A stretch of 64,000 bases of DNA from Pseudoalteromonas citrea (GCF_000238375.3 NZ_AHBZ03000023.1:248001-312000); one strand, 5' to 3'; positions 28,768 to 38,391 are shown, counted from the stretch's first letter. The notes: generated by a model not told the origin, from the sequence alone. Numbers and translations are program-made.

Positions 28768-29469
28768 CTAACCAACCTCGTTTAATCGAACTACAGTATC
28801 TGCTTTATCAATCATTATTTGCCCATCTAACAGCCTTACTAACCTATCCGCATATGCGCCTTCTTTCTCTGAATGAGTTACCATGATAACGGTTGTTCCT
28901 TCACTGTTTAATTCTCTTAGCATAGCCATAACTTCATCTCCATTCTTAGAATCAAGATTACCTGTAGGCTCGTCCGCTAAAATCAACTTAGGGTTAATCA
29001 CTAAGGCTCTTGCCACAGCAACCCTTTGCTGCTGCCCGCCAGAAAGTTGTTGAGGTAGATGGTCCGATCTGTGATCAATAGCGACACGCTTTAAAATTGC
29101 TTCTACTTGCTTTTTGCGGTCAGATTTTGAAATATTCAAATACTGTAATGGCAATTCAACATTTTCATATACAGTCAATTCATCTATTAAGTTAAAGCTT
29201 TGAAAAACAAAACCAATCGACGCCTTCCTTAATTGGGCTAACTGCTTTTCATTATAATCAGCGATATCCATACCTAAAAATTCAAAGCGGCCAGACGAAG
29301 GGGAGTCGAGCATACCTAAAATAGATAGAAGGGTTGACTTACCACATCCTGATGGTCCCATAATCGCTAGAAAATCCCCTTCATTAACATGTAAGTTAAT
29401 GTTGTTTAGAGCTGTTGTTTCCACATCCTGAGTTCTAAACATACGATTTAAGTTTGTTAGTGTGATCAT
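28768..29469 (-). CDS. MacB/LolD-type ABC transporter ATPase, copy 1
   Basis: A 233-residue ATP-binding subunit. Walker A is GPSGCGKST (Lys44), Q-loop [12 protein letters not shown], signature [15 protein letters not shown], Walker [14 protein letters not shown], and the switch His sits in VTHSE. It belongs to the MacB/LolD group that powers FtsX-type permeases. It is over 80% identical by eye to the ATPase at 32261-32968, so the pair arose by duplication. It should work with permease 1, downstream on the same strand. The 103-base gap between them is larger than in copy 2, which has two bases. Confidence 0.93.
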   Translation of the reverse strand: MITLTNLNRMFRTQDVETTALNNINLHVNEGDFLAIMGPSGCGKSTLLSILGMLDSPSSGRFEFLGMDIADYNEKQLAQLRKASIGFVFQSFNLIDELTVYENVELPLQYLNISKSDRKKQVEAILKRVAIDHRSDHLPQQLSGGQQQRVAVARALVINPKLILADEPTGNLDSKNGDEVMAMLRELNSEGTTVIMVTHSEKEGAYADRLVRLLDGQIMIDKADTVVRLNEVG

Positions 29470-29861
29470 TCAGTTTATCCTTATGTAATTATGTAGTTTA
29501 TATAGTTCATGGTTAATTGAGTTTCAATTGCTCTATTTAAGCATAAAGTAATGACCTAACTCTCAGCTCGTAGATCATTAAGTTCCTCAAATAATCCCGA
29601 TGCTTTTTGCCAATTGAAACACCACTGTACTGGGTATATACACCATTTCCAGAAACAACATATACACCCTCCATACTAACAGTAAAAAATGCTTTTCAAG
29701 CTCGCAATAAAGCGCTTTCCAATTTCCTCAAGGACCAACTTCAAACCGATACGCAGGTCTCGTTCTATAATGCGATACCACCGTTAGATGTTTTTATCCA
29801 CCTTCAATATTAAACTGCAAATGTAATATTTAGCTTTCAATCTTACCTATTGAGAGTGGCC
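29470..29861. other. Intergenic between the two transporter pairs
   Basis: 392 bases. They hold the presumed promoter of ATPase 1 (minus strand) and the end of the permease 2 transcript. On the plus strand, 29607-29813 could encode 68 residues from a TTG codon. It has no ribosome binding site or recognisable motif, and is most likely chance or a gene remnant. The minus-strand sequence GAGAGTTAGGT near 29557-29567 resembles GAGTTAGGT at 34444-34452. Confidence 0.35.
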
Positions 29862-32258
29862 CTACTCATATCTTAATATTAACGAAGGTCGCACGCTTGC
29901 CGCTTTAAATGCCAAACTTGATACCGTTAACCAGGTGATACCTGAGACCAATAATGCCGCGCTCATATACACCCACCCAAGCTGCTCAACACGGTCGTTA
30001 AAATTAGCTAACCACTCTGCAATCACCCAGTAAGTCACTGGGTAAGCAATGGCAATACTTGCGCCCACTAATACTAAGAACTCTTTGGCTAGAATATTCA
30101 CAATGCTGATGCGTGATGCGCCTAATACTTTGCGAACTGCGACCTCTTTTTGACGACGAGCGGCTGCGGATGACGCCAAGCCAAAAGTACCTAGGCAGGT
30201 CAAGAACACCGCAAGGCCGGTAAAAATCAATACCACGTGGGAGACACGCTCATCGCCTTTTAATACCGCTGCGTAGCTATCTGATAGCAAGTTTATATTT
30301 GGCTCAAATACGTTGGCATGCTGCGCTAAAATCTCAGCGGCTTGCTGTCTGATGGTAAAGATATTTTGCGGGTTTACCGTTAATACCACTTCTGAGGTTG
30401 GGTTGAAGTAACTAAAGCCCAGTAAGAACATGATATCTGAGTTCGAATTGTGCGCGTTACCTACTTTTACGTCGGCAACAACACCCACTACGCGCATATC
30501 AACATTGCGACCGGTGTCTTTAATGGTTTTACCAATGATATCAGCCATATTGGTATAGCCCGCCTGTTTCGCGACCGTCTCAGTAATAATGGCACCGAGA
30601 TGCGTCACGCCATTTGTGCGGCTCGCCCAATCACCCGCATATTGCGCCGAGAAGTCACGACCAGCCAATAACTCTAACCCTAAGCTTTTTACTACTTCAT
30701 AGCTGCTACCAATAACCGGCGTTAATCCACTCGACTTTTCGCCATTAGGCCAAGTTGGCTTTAGGGTATTATTGATCGAGCGCGTTAATTGCGTGTCGAT
30801 AACACCAACATGCTGCACACCATTGATGGCCGACAATTGGTTAAACACCGCACTCGGCTGCTGAGTAAAGACGTCGCTCACCGGCACATCTGAGATCACT
30901 AAACGCTGATTAGTTTGATAGCCTAAAGGCAGGTTTTGTAAGTGCGATAACTGCTGTAGCAAAGTCACAGAGCCAATAATCAAACCAATTGATAATGAAG
31001 CCTGAAAAGTAAGTAAGCTCTTACGTACCCAAATTGCTGTACTGCCGCGCTGTAAATCGCCACTTAATACACGCTTTGCACTGAACGACGAGATAAAGAA
31101 CGCTGGATATAGTCCCGCTAACACACCCACAGCGATAGCAATAATCACGATAGTCCCACCAAAATTCGAGACGTAATTAAGCGCTAAATCGCGGTCAACC
31201 AAATTATTAAAGCTAGGTAAAATCAGTTCAACAAGCACACACGCTATGGTCATCGACAACACTGATACCAACACAGATTCAGATAAAAACTGTACCACTA
31301 ACTGGTCTTTACTTGCGCCCAACGCCTTACGTACACCCACTTCTTTGGCACGTTTTGCCGATTGTGCAACCGTCATATTGATGAAGTTAAAACTCGCAAT
31401 CAGGATCAGTAACACACTCAACCCGATACAAATGCTGACCACTTGCTTTGTCCCACCGCTTTTCATTTCAAACGGCGATTTAGCGGTTAAATGAAGATCT
31501 AATAAAGCATGTAATTCAACAAACATCTGACCCTTAAATTCACCAGTATAAGTTTGCTCTGTCAGCTGTTTTTCTAACGCTTTGATGTCTGTGCCAGCAC
31601 CCACTCTTAGATAAACGTAATGAGCCGTCATCATCAAATCTTTAGGATCGTTATCGGCATACACTAAGGCTTTAAAACCAAAGTGTGTATTGTCTGGTAA
31701 GTCAGCAAATACAGCGCGAACCGTATATTTACCTTTTGCATGATTAAGCGTTTCACCAACCACATTGATGCGACCAAAAATACGTAGCACTTCAGATTCA
31801 CTTAATGCAAGGCTTTCTGGCGTGTTCATGGCTTCTTTTAAGTCGCCCGCAAGCGTTTTGATATCAATAAAGTTTTCGATGTTAGCCGTAGAAGCATACA
31901 AATCATTTAGTTTAAAGCCCTGATTATTATACTTAACATCCACTTCGGCTTCACGAGTAAACTCCACCATTTTAAGTGCAAAGATTTCTTCAACTTGGCT
32001 GTACTCAGCCGCGCGAACACCTTGGTTATAATTGAAAATAGGAATAACCCCTAAGCCCAATTTTGAATAATCTTGTGCAACCCGATAGGTACGTTCTGCG
32101 TGCGGCTGTTGAGCATCGTACGACAGCTCATTTTTAGCAAACAACGCCACTAAAATTGCCGCAGCTAGGCCAACACTTAGACCTATTACATTTAACAAAA
32201 AATGCTGCTTTTGCTGTTTAAAGGCACGAAATGCTGTGGTTAGGTAATTAAATATCAT
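29862..32258 (-). CDS. MacB-like ABC transporter permease, copy 2
   Basis: A 798-residue paralogue of the permease at 26250-28664 with the same layout: one N-terminal helix, MacB periplasmic domain, three helices, second periplasmic domain, three helices. Motifs include KRAKEVGVRKALGASKDQL and RRQKEVAVRKVLGASRISI, and both copies end in RPSLILRYE. It starts two bases after the ATPase 2 gene, so the two are coupled. Its codons are less AT-rich than in copy 1, suggesting that this is the long-resident copy. With the adaptor at 32980-34233 it would form a tripartite efflux or envelope-stress system, probably controlled by the divergent two-component pair. Confidence 0.92.
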   Translation of the reverse strand: MIFNYLTTAFRAFKQQKQHFLLNVIGLSVGLAAAILVALFAKNELSYDAQQPHAERTYRVAQDYSKLGLGVIPIFNYNQGVRAAEYSQVEEIFALKMVEFTREAEVDVKYNNQGFKLNDLYASTANIENFIDIKTLAGDLKEAMNTPESLALSESEVLRIFGRINVVGETLNHAKGKYTVRAVFADLPDNTHFGFKALVYADNDPKDLMMTAHYVYLRVGAGTDIKALEKQLTEQTYTGEFKGQMFVELHALLDLHLTAKSPFEMKSGGTKQVVSICIGLSVLLILIASFNFINMTVAQSAKRAKEVGVRKALGASKDQLVVQFLSESVLVSVLSMTIACVLVELILPSFNNLVDRDLALNYVSNFGGTIVIIAIAVGVLAGLYPAFFISSFSAKRVLSGDLQRGSTAIWVRKSLLTFQASLSIGLIIGSVTLLQQLSHLQNLPLGYQTNQRLVISDVPVSDVFTQQPSAVFNQLSAINGVQHVGVIDTQLTRSINNTLKPTWPNGEKSSGLTPVIGSSYEVVKSLGLELLAGRDFSAQYAGDWASRTNGVTHLGAIITETVAKQAGYTNMADIIGKTIKDTGRNVDMRVVGVVADVKVGNAHNSNSDIMFLLGFSYFNPTSEVVLTVNPQNIFTIRQQAAEILAQHANVFEPNINLLSDSYAAVLKGDERVSHVVLIFTGLAVFLTCLGTFGLASSAAARRQKEVAVRKVLGASRISIVNILAKEFLVLVGASIAIAYPVTYWVIAEWLANFNDRVEQLGWVYMSAALLVSGITWLTVSSLAFKAASVRPSLILRYE

Positions 32259-32260
32259 AA

Positions 32261-32968
32261 CTATACAACCTCGCTTTCTAGTCCTTGGGATACACGATTG
32301 GCTTTGTCTAACATGATCTGACCATCTAATAGGCGTACTAACCGGTCGGCATACGCGCCTTCTTTTTCTGAGTGGGTCACCATGATCACCGTTGTGCCTT
32401 CACGGTTTAGTTCGCGCAGCATGGCCATCACTTCTTCACCATTTTTAGAATCTAAGTTACCGGTTGGTTCATCGGCTAAAACCAGTTTAGGATTAATCAC
32501 TAAGGCACGCGCAACCGCCACACGCTGCTGTTGACCACCCGATAATTGCTGCGGTAGGTGATCAGCTCGATGATCGATGGCAACGCGCTTTAAGATGTCT
32601 TCAACACGCTGTTTTCGTTCACTTTTCGAGATACTTTGGTATTGCAGTGGCAGCTCAATGTTTTCGAATACGGTGAGCTCGTCAATCAGGTTAAAGCTCT
32701 GAAATACAAAGCCAATTGAAGCTTTACGCAATTGCGATAGCTGCTTTTCGCTGTAGCCTGCGATATCAGTACCGTCAAAATCAAAATTACCAGAGCTCGG
32801 TGAGTCCAACATGCCTAAAATAGACAGCAAAGTTGACTTACCACAGCCAGAAGGGCCCATAATGGCGACGAATTCGCCTTGTTCAACGGTTAAATTAATG
32901 TCGTTTAAAGCAGTTGTTTCAACATCTTGAGTGCGGAATACACGATTTAAGTTAGTTAATTTGATCAT
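32261..32968 (-). CDS. MacB/LolD-type ABC transporter ATPase, copy 2
   Basis: A 235-residue ATPase with Walker [10 protein letters not shown] (Lys44), signature [15 protein letters not shown], Walker [14 protein letters not shown] and switch His in VTHSE. It lies between the adaptor gene (11 bases upstream) and permease 2 (two bases downstream), so the three form an operon adaptor-ATPase-permease. It is nearly the same protein as the copy at 28768-29469. Confidence 0.94.
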   Translation of the reverse strand: MIKLTNLNRVFRTQDVETTALNDINLTVEQGEFVAIMGPSGCGKSTLLSILGMLDSPSSGNFDFDGTDIAGYSEKQLSQLRKASIGFVFQSFNLIDELTVFENIELPLQYQSISKSERKQRVEDILKRVAIDHRADHLPQQLSGGQQQRVAVARALVINPKLVLADEPTGNLDSKNGEEVMAMLRELNREGTTVIMVTHSEKEGAYADRLVRLLDGQIMLDKANRVSQGLESEVV

Positions 32969-32979
32969 GAGTCTGGTCC

Positions 32980-34233
32980 TTAAAATTTTAATGTCTGTGC
33001 TTTATCAAAGTTGCTATAGCCTGAGATGATCACTTGCTCACCCGCTGATAAACCGTCTAACACTTCGAAATAATTTTGATTTTTCTTACCTAAGCGGATC
33101 TCACGACGCTCTGCTATTTTGCCATCACTTGAAAGTACGTACACCCAGTTACCACCTGAACTGGTAAAGAATGCGCCACGCTTTAGTAATAATGCGTTGT
33201 CCTTGTTTCCACCTAGCATCAGTTCAACATCAATGCTTTGGCCGCGTTTAATCTTGGTTTGGCCACTTGGCAATGCCACTTCAACCTGGAACTGTGATTG
33301 CGCAACACGGCTGTCAATTTTACTTACCTGTGCCATCACACTACCGCCATCTAACTGCACATTTACATCCATGTCTTTTTGTACTTGGTTTAGATAGAAC
33401 TCATCTAAACGCACTATCAATTTATACTCATTAGGAATATCAATTTGACCAAGGCGAGCACCGCGGCCTTTTGATTCTCCCATTTCTACATCAAGCTCAC
33501 TCAAGTAACCCGACACTGGCGCTTTAATTAGCAATTTATCAAGGTTTTTACGGGCAAACTGTAGGTTTTTTTGTAGCATATCAGCACTGTCTTCAAGCTG
33601 TTCAACCTGCACTTTACGAATCGAATTTTCTTGTGCTTGTCTCTCTAATGTCAGCTCTTTACGCGCCTTGTAGTAAGCTAAATCTTCTGAAATCTCAGAG
33701 AGTCTGTCTTGTGCTAATACACCGCGCTCAACTAAGGGTTTAGACTGCTTATAACGACGCTCTAAATGACTAATTTGTAGATCTATTTCTAATAAATCAC
33801 GACGTAAGTTTAAACGACTGGTTTCCATATTCATTTGCGTATTACGTAAAAAGTTCAATTGCTCTGTCACCTGGGCTTCGCGGCTCATCACGTCAAGTTG
33901 CAAGTTAGTATTACTTAAACGTACCAAGGGCTGTCCTTTTTCAACAAACTCACCTTGCTCTACCAGTCGTTGCTCAACCTGACCACCAGCGATGGTATCT
34001 AAGTAAATGCTTATTTTAGGAACTACTTGACCACGTAAGCTCAATGCATGTTTAAAGGCACCTTGGCGAACGATGCTAATGGTTAAGCTGTCTTTCGCTA
34101 ACGTCTGGCTGCGACCCTGAGTGCCCGCTTGACTGAATCCATATGCAGCTGCAGCTAGGCCCAATGCAATGGCAGCTACCACCCCTTTTTTAAGGTGCGT
34201 TTGAAGTCCTGAACGTGCTATTTTTTTATCCAT
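32980..34233 (-). CDS. HlyD/MacA-type periplasmic adaptor of the MacB-like systems
   Basis: 417 residues from the ATG at 34233 (MDKKIARSG), which has AGGA eight bases ahead; a longer reading from 34332 lacks this. A single N-terminal helix (about 18-34) anchors it. A lipoyl half-motif follows (GGQVEQRLVEQGEFVEKGQPL), then a coiled-coil hairpin of about 120 residues rich in Leu, Arg and Glu. The second lipoyl half (APVSGYLSELDVEMGESKG) and beta-barrel domains complete it. It would link the inner membrane permease to a TolC channel. Only one adaptor gene accompanies two permease/ATPase pairs, so it may serve both. Confidence 0.92.
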   Translation of the reverse strand: MDKKIARSGLQTHLKKGVVAAIALGLAAAAYGFSQAGTQGRSQTLAKDSLTISIVRQGAFKHALSLRGQVVPKISIYLDTIAGGQVEQRLVEQGEFVEKGQPLVRLSNTNLQLDVMSREAQVTEQLNFLRNTQMNMETSRLNLRRDLLEIDLQISHLERRYKQSKPLVERGVLAQDRLSEISEDLAYYKARKELTLERQAQENSIRKVQVEQLEDSADMLQKNLQFARKNLDKLLIKAPVSGYLSELDVEMGESKGRGARLGQIDIPNEYKLIVRLDEFYLNQVQKDMDVNVQLDGGSVMAQVSKIDSRVAQSQFQVEVALPSGQTKIKRGQSIDVELMLGGNKDNALLLKRGAFFTSSGGNWVYVLSSDGKIAERREIRLGKKNQNYFEVLDGLSAGEQVIISGYSNFDKAQTLKF

Positions 34234-34377
34234 GCGTCTATTCCTACTGATACGTTGTCCGCAGCCATTGGCCGGTGTATATCTTAATATTATCAAGTCG
34301 TATGCCAACATTAAAAAAATCAATAAATTCAAAGGTTTAAAGTTTTAAAGTTTTAAAGTTTAATATAGAATAACAAT

Positions 34378-34491
34378 ATGTCCATTAATAGAACACTTAT
34401 CAAATTGCAATGTGCCCAATAATGGACATCTCCCACATAGACTGAGTTAGGTAAAGTGCGATAAGCTAAAAGAAAAAACAATTTATGGACA
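34378..34491. promoter_or_regulatory. Divergent promoter region with perfect inverted repeat ATGTCCATTA/TAATGGACAT
   Basis: Between the adaptor gene (minus) and the response regulator gene (plus) lie ATGTCCATTA (34378-34387) and its exact reverse complement TAATGGACAT (34420-34429), 32 bases apart. A further ATGGACA occurs at 34485-34491. Spaced dyads of this kind are typical enhancer sites for NtrC-family activators, so these are likely sites for the regulator encoded at 34502. A tandem AAAGTTTT run (about 34331-34360) lies beside it. No convincing sigma54 -24/-12 element was found. Confidence 0.55.
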
Positions 34492-34501
34492 AATACAACA
34501 T

Positions 34502-35911
34502 ATGAAACAAACAGGTTCTATTTTAGTGGTTGATGACAACCCTGATATTTTAATTGCAGCACGGCTATTACTGAAACAGCACTATAAGATTGTCAAAACA
34601 ACGGGCAATCCGTTTGATATCGAGGAAATCATAAAATCTCATCCCATTGAAGTCATTTTACTTGATATGAACTTTACCCAAGATTCAATCAGTGGCAAAG
34701 AAGGGTTTTACTGGCTCAAAAAGATCATCGCACAAGACCCTAGTATAGTTGTACTACTCATGACCGCCTATAGCGATATTCAACTTGCCGTCGATGCCAT
34801 CAAATCTGGCGCCGCCGACTTTATCGCGAAACCTTGGCAAAATGACCAATTATTGGCCGCTGTTGCCGCAGCATTCGCCCACGCCAAAGACAAACAACAA
34901 GTCAATAAACTCACTCGCCAAACACAAGGGCTAAATCAAGCACTCAGTGAAAGCCAAAGCGGCCCTGCATTTGACTTTTTAGGCCAAAGCGCAGCGATGC
35001 AGCAGGTATTTAATACCATAGAAAAAGCAGCACAAACCGACGCCAACATATTGATTACCGGCGAAAGTGGGACCGGTAAAGAACTTGCTGCACACGCCAT
35101 ACACCAAGCCAGTCTACGCCGAGGTAACCCATTAATTAGTTTAGATATGGGTTCGCTTTCTGATAGCGTGTTTGAAAGTGAATTATTTGGTCATAAAAAA
35201 GGCGCTTTTACTGATGCTAAGGCCGATAAAGTTGGCCGTTTTGAATTAGCCCATGGTGGCAGCTTGTTTTTAGATGAGTTAGGTAATTTACCATTGGCGC
35301 ACCAAGCGACCTTATTAGCAGCATTACAAAATAGACAGATCACGCCTGTTGGCGGCAGCAAACCTGTTGATGTCGACATTCGATTAATTTGCGCTACCAA
35401 CGATAATTTATCAGATTCAGTGGCCCAAGGCCGATTTCGTCAAGATTTACTATATCGGATAAATACCATTGAAGTGCGCCTTCCTGCTTTACGTGAACGC
35501 ACCTGTGACATTCCTTTGCTCGTCGATTACTACCTCACTCATTTTGCGAAAAAATACAAACGCCATTTAACCATTGCGCCTTGCGACATGCAGTTGCTAT
35601 GCGATTATGCATGGCCTGGCAATGTACGAGAGTTGTCTCATGCCATTGAACGTGCTGTTATTTTAAGTGAGGGTAACACGCTCAATATCGCCACTGTTGT
35701 AGGGCAACCCTCTACGAATATGCCCGCAGCATTGAATTCGGCCAATGAGCCCACTACACAAGACACCGACACATTTGACTTAGAAATCATAGAGCAGCGT
35801 ACTGTGCGTGCCGCATTAAAGCATCATCAAGGAAATGTCAGTCATGCAGCCAAAGCGCTAGGCCTCACGCGAGGTGCCATGTATCGACGCTTAGAAAAAT
35901 ACAATTTATAA
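34502..35911 (+). CDS. NtrC-family sigma54-type response regulator
   Basis: 469 residues. The receiver domain has the acidic pair Asp11/Asp12, phospho-acceptor Asp55 (ILLDMNF) and Lys in IAKPWQN. A central AAA+ domain has GESGTGKE, the loop KKGAFTDAK, and GGSLFLDELGNL. A C-terminal Fis-type helix-turn-helix is NVSHAAKALGLTRGAMYRRL. The sigma54 contact loop reads GAFTDA instead of GAFTGA. This variant occurs in other family members, but it raises doubt on ordinary sigma54 activation. It is divergent from the MacB-like operon and 37 bases ahead of a histidine kinase, so it most likely controls these transporters in response to an envelope signal. Confidence 0.93.
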   Translation: MKQTGSILVVDDNPDILIAARLLLKQHYKIVKTTGNPFDIEEIIKSHPIEVILLDMNFTQDSISGKEGFYWLKKIIAQDPSIVVLLMTAYSDIQLAVDAIKSGAADFIAKPWQNDQLLAAVAAAFAHAKDKQQVNKLTRQTQGLNQALSESQSGPAFDFLGQSAAMQQVFNTIEKAAQTDANILITGESGTGKELAAHAIHQASLRRGNPLISLDMGSLSDSVFESELFGHKKGAFTDAKADKVGRFELAHGGSLFLDELGNLPLAHQATLLAALQNRQITPVGGSKPVDVDIRLICATNDNLSDSVAQGRFRQDLLYRINTIEVRLPALRERTCDIPLLVDYYLTHFAKKYKRHLTIAPCDMQLLCDYAWPGNVRELSHAIERAVILSEGNTLNIATVVGQPSTNMPAALNSANEPTTQDTDTFDLEIIEQRTVRAALKHHQGNVSHAAKALGLTRGAMYRRLEKYNL

Positions 35912-35948
35912 ATTTAACTATGTATCAAACATAATAGGAATAGAGACT

Positions 35949-37274
35949 GTGGCCCATGCGATTCGCAACCCCTTTATTAAATTAACGCTGCATTTAACGG
36001 GCTTAATGGTCTGTATAAGTACCCTAACTTATTTGTATATACAAGATGGGTTATCCGCAACTTGGGTGCTACTAGTTTTAATCACGGCAACACTTATTAG
36101 TACGCTTTTTTCGCTATTTCACAAACATAATAAGCGGCTGGGGTATGTGATAAAAGCACTGGCTAATGGTGACAGCACGTTAGGGCTGCCTCCTCATGAC
36201 CCTATGCTACAACACTTTGAAAATGTGAAAAAACAAATCCAATCTGCACGTTTCAATGCTGAGCAACAAACGCAATTTTTACAGGCCTTATTAGTACATA
36301 TAGACCTTGCAGTATTGGTCTGTGATGCCAGTGGTACCGTGATTGAATCTAACCCTGCGGCTGCCAAGTTATTAGGGCTACAAGTTGACCATTTGTCGCA
36401 ATTAAATACGCTAGGCAGCTTAATACTCAACACAGAGAAAAGTCTACGCAGCACGGCTCAATGGCAACAAGGAGAACAGTTAGACACCTTGTCTATACAA
36501 GTAAGTGTGGCACAAATACAAGGAAAAATACGCAAAGTCATTACCCTGCACTCGATTCGTGAGGTGTTACTTATGAAAGAGCAGCAAGCATACAAACGTC
36601 TCACTCAAGTGCTTACGCATGAAGTCGCGAACTCCATTACCCCCTTAGCGTCTATAGCACAAACCTGCCATAGCTTAATGCCAGACTCATTAACCTTTGA
36701 AGATGAAGAAGATAAAGAAGATCTCAGCTTAGCACTTAACACGTTAGCATCTCGGACGACGCATTTGGGGGAGTTCATCCAACGTTTTCGCAATGTCAGT
36801 AGCTTACCAAAACCGACACTAACCCCTAACTCCTTAGAGCCACTACTCGAACAGATCATCGCTCTACATCACTCACAATTGCAGGCAGGTAAAATTGCGT
36901 ATTCATTAAACATCAACGCTGCCCACTTGGTGATGTTTGATCATGCACAAATCGAACAGGTTCTCATAAACTTATTTAAAAATGCCATTGAAGCCATCAA
37001 CACCGCCGAGCTAAATTGCAAGAGTAGCACTGCGGCTATTACCGTTACCTTAGCGCAAAACAGTGCACAGCAAGTGTATGTTGATATAGCCGATACTGGG
37101 CTGGGGGTTGCTGAGCATGTTATTGACATGATATTTGTGCCATTCTTCACCACTAAGCCCCAAGGCTCAGGGATCGGTTTGAGCCTTTCACGCCAAATCA
37201 TGATTAATCATGGCGGCGATCTTCGATATATAAAACGTGAGAACGGGGGTTGTTTTCGCTGTGTATTTGGCTAA
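35949..37274 (+). CDS. Membrane sensor histidine kinase partnering the NtrC-type regulator
   Basis: 441 residues from a GTG with AGGA nine bases upstream. Two membrane helices (about 9-31 and 37-57) leave almost no periplasmic loop, so sensing is probably within the membrane or cytoplasm. A PAS-like domain (about 108-205) is followed by the phospho-acceptor motif LTHEVANSITP with His224. The ATPase domain has N-box NLFKNAIEA, G1 DTGLGV and FFTTKPQGSGIGLSLSR. The HEVxNxxTP type usually pairs with NtrC-type regulators, which matches its neighbour. Confidence 0.93.
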   Translation: MAHAIRNPFIKLTLHLTGLMVCISTLTYLYIQDGLSATWVLLVLITATLISTLFSLFHKHNKRLGYVIKALANGDSTLGLPPHDPMLQHFENVKKQIQSARFNAEQQTQFLQALLVHIDLAVLVCDASGTVIESNPAAAKLLGLQVDHLSQLNTLGSLILNTEKSLRSTAQWQQGEQLDTLSIQVSVAQIQGKIRKVITLHSIREVLLMKEQQAYKRLTQVLTHEVANSITPLASIAQTCHSLMPDSLTFEDEEDKEDLSLALNTLASRTTHLGEFIQRFRNVSSLPKPTLTPNSLEPLLEQIIALHHSQLQAGKIAYSLNINAAHLVMFDHAQIEQVLINLFKNAIEAINTAELNCKSSTAAITVTLAQNSAQQVYVDIADTGLGVAEHVIDMIFVPFFTTKPQGSGIGLSLSRQIMINHGGDLRYIKRENGGCFRCVFG

Positions 37275-37635
37275 GCCGGTTTGCTACTAGGTTTTTGCCT
37301 TATACCCGGTCACGGCGAGGTTATGCATTACTTAACACATTATAAAAATTAATGGTTCTGATGGGCGACGACAATGACATTGATACCCTTGCAAGTGTTG
37401 CTGCGGCCGTGAAGCTTCATCAGTTAAACATTGAAGCCTACACACGATACCGTCAAATTAATAGTAGTCACTGGAAAGCTGAAAATACCCATTTTAGTGG
37501 GGTGCAAGTGTCTCTGTCTTTTTAGAGATGAAACGGGATGCGTCTATTTAGGCAATTTGTCTGCACAACTATTGAACCAGTTAACCTAGATACTATAAAC
37601 TCATTGTAAGTACCGAATAAAGACCCTAATAATAG
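37275..37635. other. Intergenic between kinase and LytTR gene
   Basis: 361 bases. It contains one small plus-strand reading frame (listed separately) and the presumed promoter of the LytTR gene. No clear terminator hairpin was found after the kinase gene. Confidence 0.35.
37352..37525 (+). CDS. Possible small ORF or gene remnant
   Basis: 57 codons from ATG, starting MVLMGDDNDIDTLASVAAAV and ending HFSGVQVSLSF. The composition looks protein-like and the end resembles a beta-strand, as in the tail of a larger protein. There is no good ribosome binding site and I recognise no family. It could be a decayed gene end or chance. Confidence 0.2.
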   Translation: MVLMGDDNDIDTLASVAAAVKLHQLNIEAYTRYRQINSSHWKAENTHFSGVQVSLSF

Positions 37636-38391
37636 ATGAGCACATTCTCAGCACAAATCAAAAAAGAGTGGTTGTACTCAAGCCTGGCTTGGAGTGGTGT
37701 TATTTTATTATTAACGGCAATAAACAGTGTGCACGATTTATTGGTCGTCCCTGAACACCGCTTTAATAATCACCCTTTTTGGGCCTTACAAGAATGGGCT
37801 ATTTGGTACTTACTAACACCCATTTCATTTCGCTTGCTCAATCAATTACATAGCCAAGAAAAATCCAAGAATCGCCCTTATATACTGGTTTTCATCGTTA
37901 TTTTTTGTTGCTCCATGAGCTACCAAGCTATTTTTGACGCCTTTTTCTATAATGATAAAATTCCAGCAACATTGGTATATTTTGCCCCATCTCACCCTAT
38001 GGTGATCGGGGTTATTATGGTTGTATGGCACCACTTTCTGAATCAACATTCTCTCCCAGCCGCCGAGACCTTGTTGGTAGACAGTGGCAAAGACAAAGTG
38101 TTGGTCCCACTGAGTGATATAATGCATATCAACTCAGCGAGTAACTATGTTGAAATCTTCACTTCTAATAAAACCTATTTAAAACGCGCCACACTCAAAG
38201 GGGTTGAGCAGCACTTACCAAGCAAACAGTTTATCCGCACACACCGCTGCCATTTAATTAATTTGAGCCATGTGGAACGCCTTCAAACGTCATCAACAGG
38301 GAGTGTGACCATCATGATGAAAAATGGCCAACCAATTAACTTAAGCAAAACCTATAAACGTCACGTAACGCAATTATGTAACGCAGCGTAA
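37636..38391 (+). CDS. Membrane-bound LytTR-domain transcription regulator
   Basis: 251 residues. About four membrane helices occupy residues 15-135. The C-terminal LytTR DNA-binding domain (about 150-250) shows INSASNYVEIFTSNKTYLKR, then FIRTHRCHLINLSHVERLQ, the usual signature. Regulators of this build lack a receiver domain and may sense a membrane signal directly. It lies just ahead of a TonB-type receptor gene on the same strand (178 bases), so that gene is a plausible target. Confidence 0.88.
   Translation: MSTFSAQIKKEWLYSSLAWSGVILLLTAINSVHDLLVVPEHRFNNHPFWALQEWAIWYLLTPISFRLLNQLHSQEKSKNRPYILVFIVIFCCSMSYQAIFDAFFYNDKIPATLVYFAPSHPMVIGVIMVVWHHFLNQHSLPAAETLLVDSGKDKVLVPLSDIMHINSASNYVEIFTSNKTYLKRATLKGVEQHLPSKQFIRTHRCHLINLSHVERLQTSSTGSVTIMMKNGQPINLSKTYKRHVTQLCNAA

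Noticed and set aside
29607-29813. 68-codon plus-strand ORF between the transporter pairs
   Set aside because: TTG start, no ribosome binding site, no motif; most likely chance.
34331-34360. Tandem AAAGTTTT repeats as a functional repeat array
   Set aside because: Only three to four units of low-complexity AT sequence; no sign of function.
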